Below are positions 63,705-64,000 of a DNA stretch of 64,000 nt, in pieces; within the stretch, counting starts at the first letter, position 1; each line of letters starts with the position of its first letter. The notes beneath the pieces are model-generated. The model searched no databases and was not told where the DNA came from. It worked only from the letters and a program-made list of their open reading frames with translations. A program made the translations under genes and the position numbers. This stretch comes from Anaerolineaceae bacterium (GTDB lineage Bacteria; Chloroflexota; Anaerolineae; Anaerolineales; UBA11657), in the NCBI GenBank assembly GCA_003569365.1, contig BGOS01000028.1, positions 1 through 64,000 of the forward strand, given 5' to 3'.

Positions 63705-64000
63705 TGCGCGGGCTGGTTACGCCGCGCCCGGTGCAGCGCCTTGTAGATGAACTGTCGCGACTGCCCGGCATTGGACCCAAGTCCGCATCGCGCCTGACGT
63801 ATTTCATGCTGCGCGCGCCGGAGGAGCAATCGCGGGCGCTGGCTGAAGCGCTGCTGGATTTGAAAGCCGGCACGCGCTTGTGCAGCAGCTGCTACAACAT
63901 CACCGCGGCCGAGGCCGACCCGTGTTTCATTTGCGTGTCTGCCGAGCGCGACCCGGGCGTTTTGTGCGTGGTGGAAGATCCGTTGGATGTGGCAGCGCTG
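63704..64000 (+). CDS. recR: Recombination mediator RecR (partial, cut by window end)
   Basis: The first 99 codons are visible. The N-terminal HhH region reads LVDELSRLPGIGPKSASRLTYF, followed by the zinc knuckle CSSCYN...CFIC (Cys66, Cys69 and onwards) and the start of the Toprim domain (LCVVEDPLDV). RecR loads RecA with RecFO at gaps. It continues beyond position 64000. Start overlaps ybaB stop by 1 nt. Confidence 0.95.
   Translation, partial: MRGLVTPRPVQRLVDELSRLPGIGPKSASRLTYFMLRAPEEQSRALAEALLDLKAGTRLCSSCYNITAAEADPCFICVSAERDPGVLCVVEDPLDVAAL

Overview
The window looks like chromosomal DNA of a GC-rich, free-living bacterium, most probably a member of the Chloroflexota (Anaerolineae-like). 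This rests on gene content rather than a marker gene: many lipoproteins with Thr/Pro linkers, paired FemAB-like ligases, LGFP-like and beta-propeller lipoproteins, DUF3048, a YbbR/CdaA pair, and no lipopolysaccharide or outer-membrane genes. At least eight genes have a -10 hexamer 6-7 nt before the start codon, which predicts leaderless mRNAs. Where that signal conflicts with a longer reading frame I used it to set the start.

Layout. 1-2.5 kb is a gene graveyard of visibly lower GC: a broken surface-glycan gene, an unidentified fragment and a dead prolyl aminopeptidase. 2.5-7 kb holds a small membrane protein, an MBL hydrolase, a sialidase-like gene split by two frameshifts, and an MFS exporter. 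7.1-9.9 kb is a minus-strand tgt-uppP-lipoprotein operon with 4-nt overlaps. 9.9-10.45 kb carries six copies of a palindromic hairpin repeat. 10.5-14.1 kb is a glycine-riboswitch-controlled gcvH-gcvP operon. 14.3-18.5 kb encodes surface lipoproteins, including a tandem propeller pair. 18.6-21.9 kb (minus) has a methyltransferase, argS with an odd signature motif, and dcd.

21.9-27 kb has tRNA-Val, cdaA-cdaR, der, lepB, a zinc-finger protein and tRNA-Glu. 27-33 kb has lipoproteins, an aminotransferase, an M20 peptidase and a mannosyltransferase-like membrane protein. 33-40.3 kb has two FemAB-like genes, a SirB1-like gene, a fasciclin protein, an amino-acid ABC pair, a pentapeptide protein and an FmdB-like regulator. 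40.4-44.3 kb has two coupled genes of unknown function, tRNA-Arg and the NAD(P)HX repair enzyme. 44.4-48.7 kb (minus) carries the tRNA 2-thiolation pair (cysteine desulfurase and mnmA) with small envelope proteins and an MBL-fold protein. 48.9-55.6 kb has glgB coupled to a catalytically dead M1-like/LysM lipoprotein, then folC and a FecR-type protein. 55.7-60.4 kb has a eukaryote-like tandem phosphofructokinase coupled to a TPR protein, and a divergent TPR-like gene across an operator-like palindrome. 60.4-64 kb has tRNA-Pro, -Gly and -Met, a LysM/lamin-tail protein, and the dnaX-ybaB-recR repair/replication operon, cut by the window edge.

Most of the window is housekeeping plus cell-envelope genes. 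I see no CRISPR array, intact IS element, prophage or classical defence system. The features most worth a second look are the leaderless promoter pattern, the hairpin-repeat array beside the glycine riboswitch, the pseudo-peptidase in the glycogen operon, the degenerate half of the phosphofructokinase, and the altered HIGH motif of ArgS.
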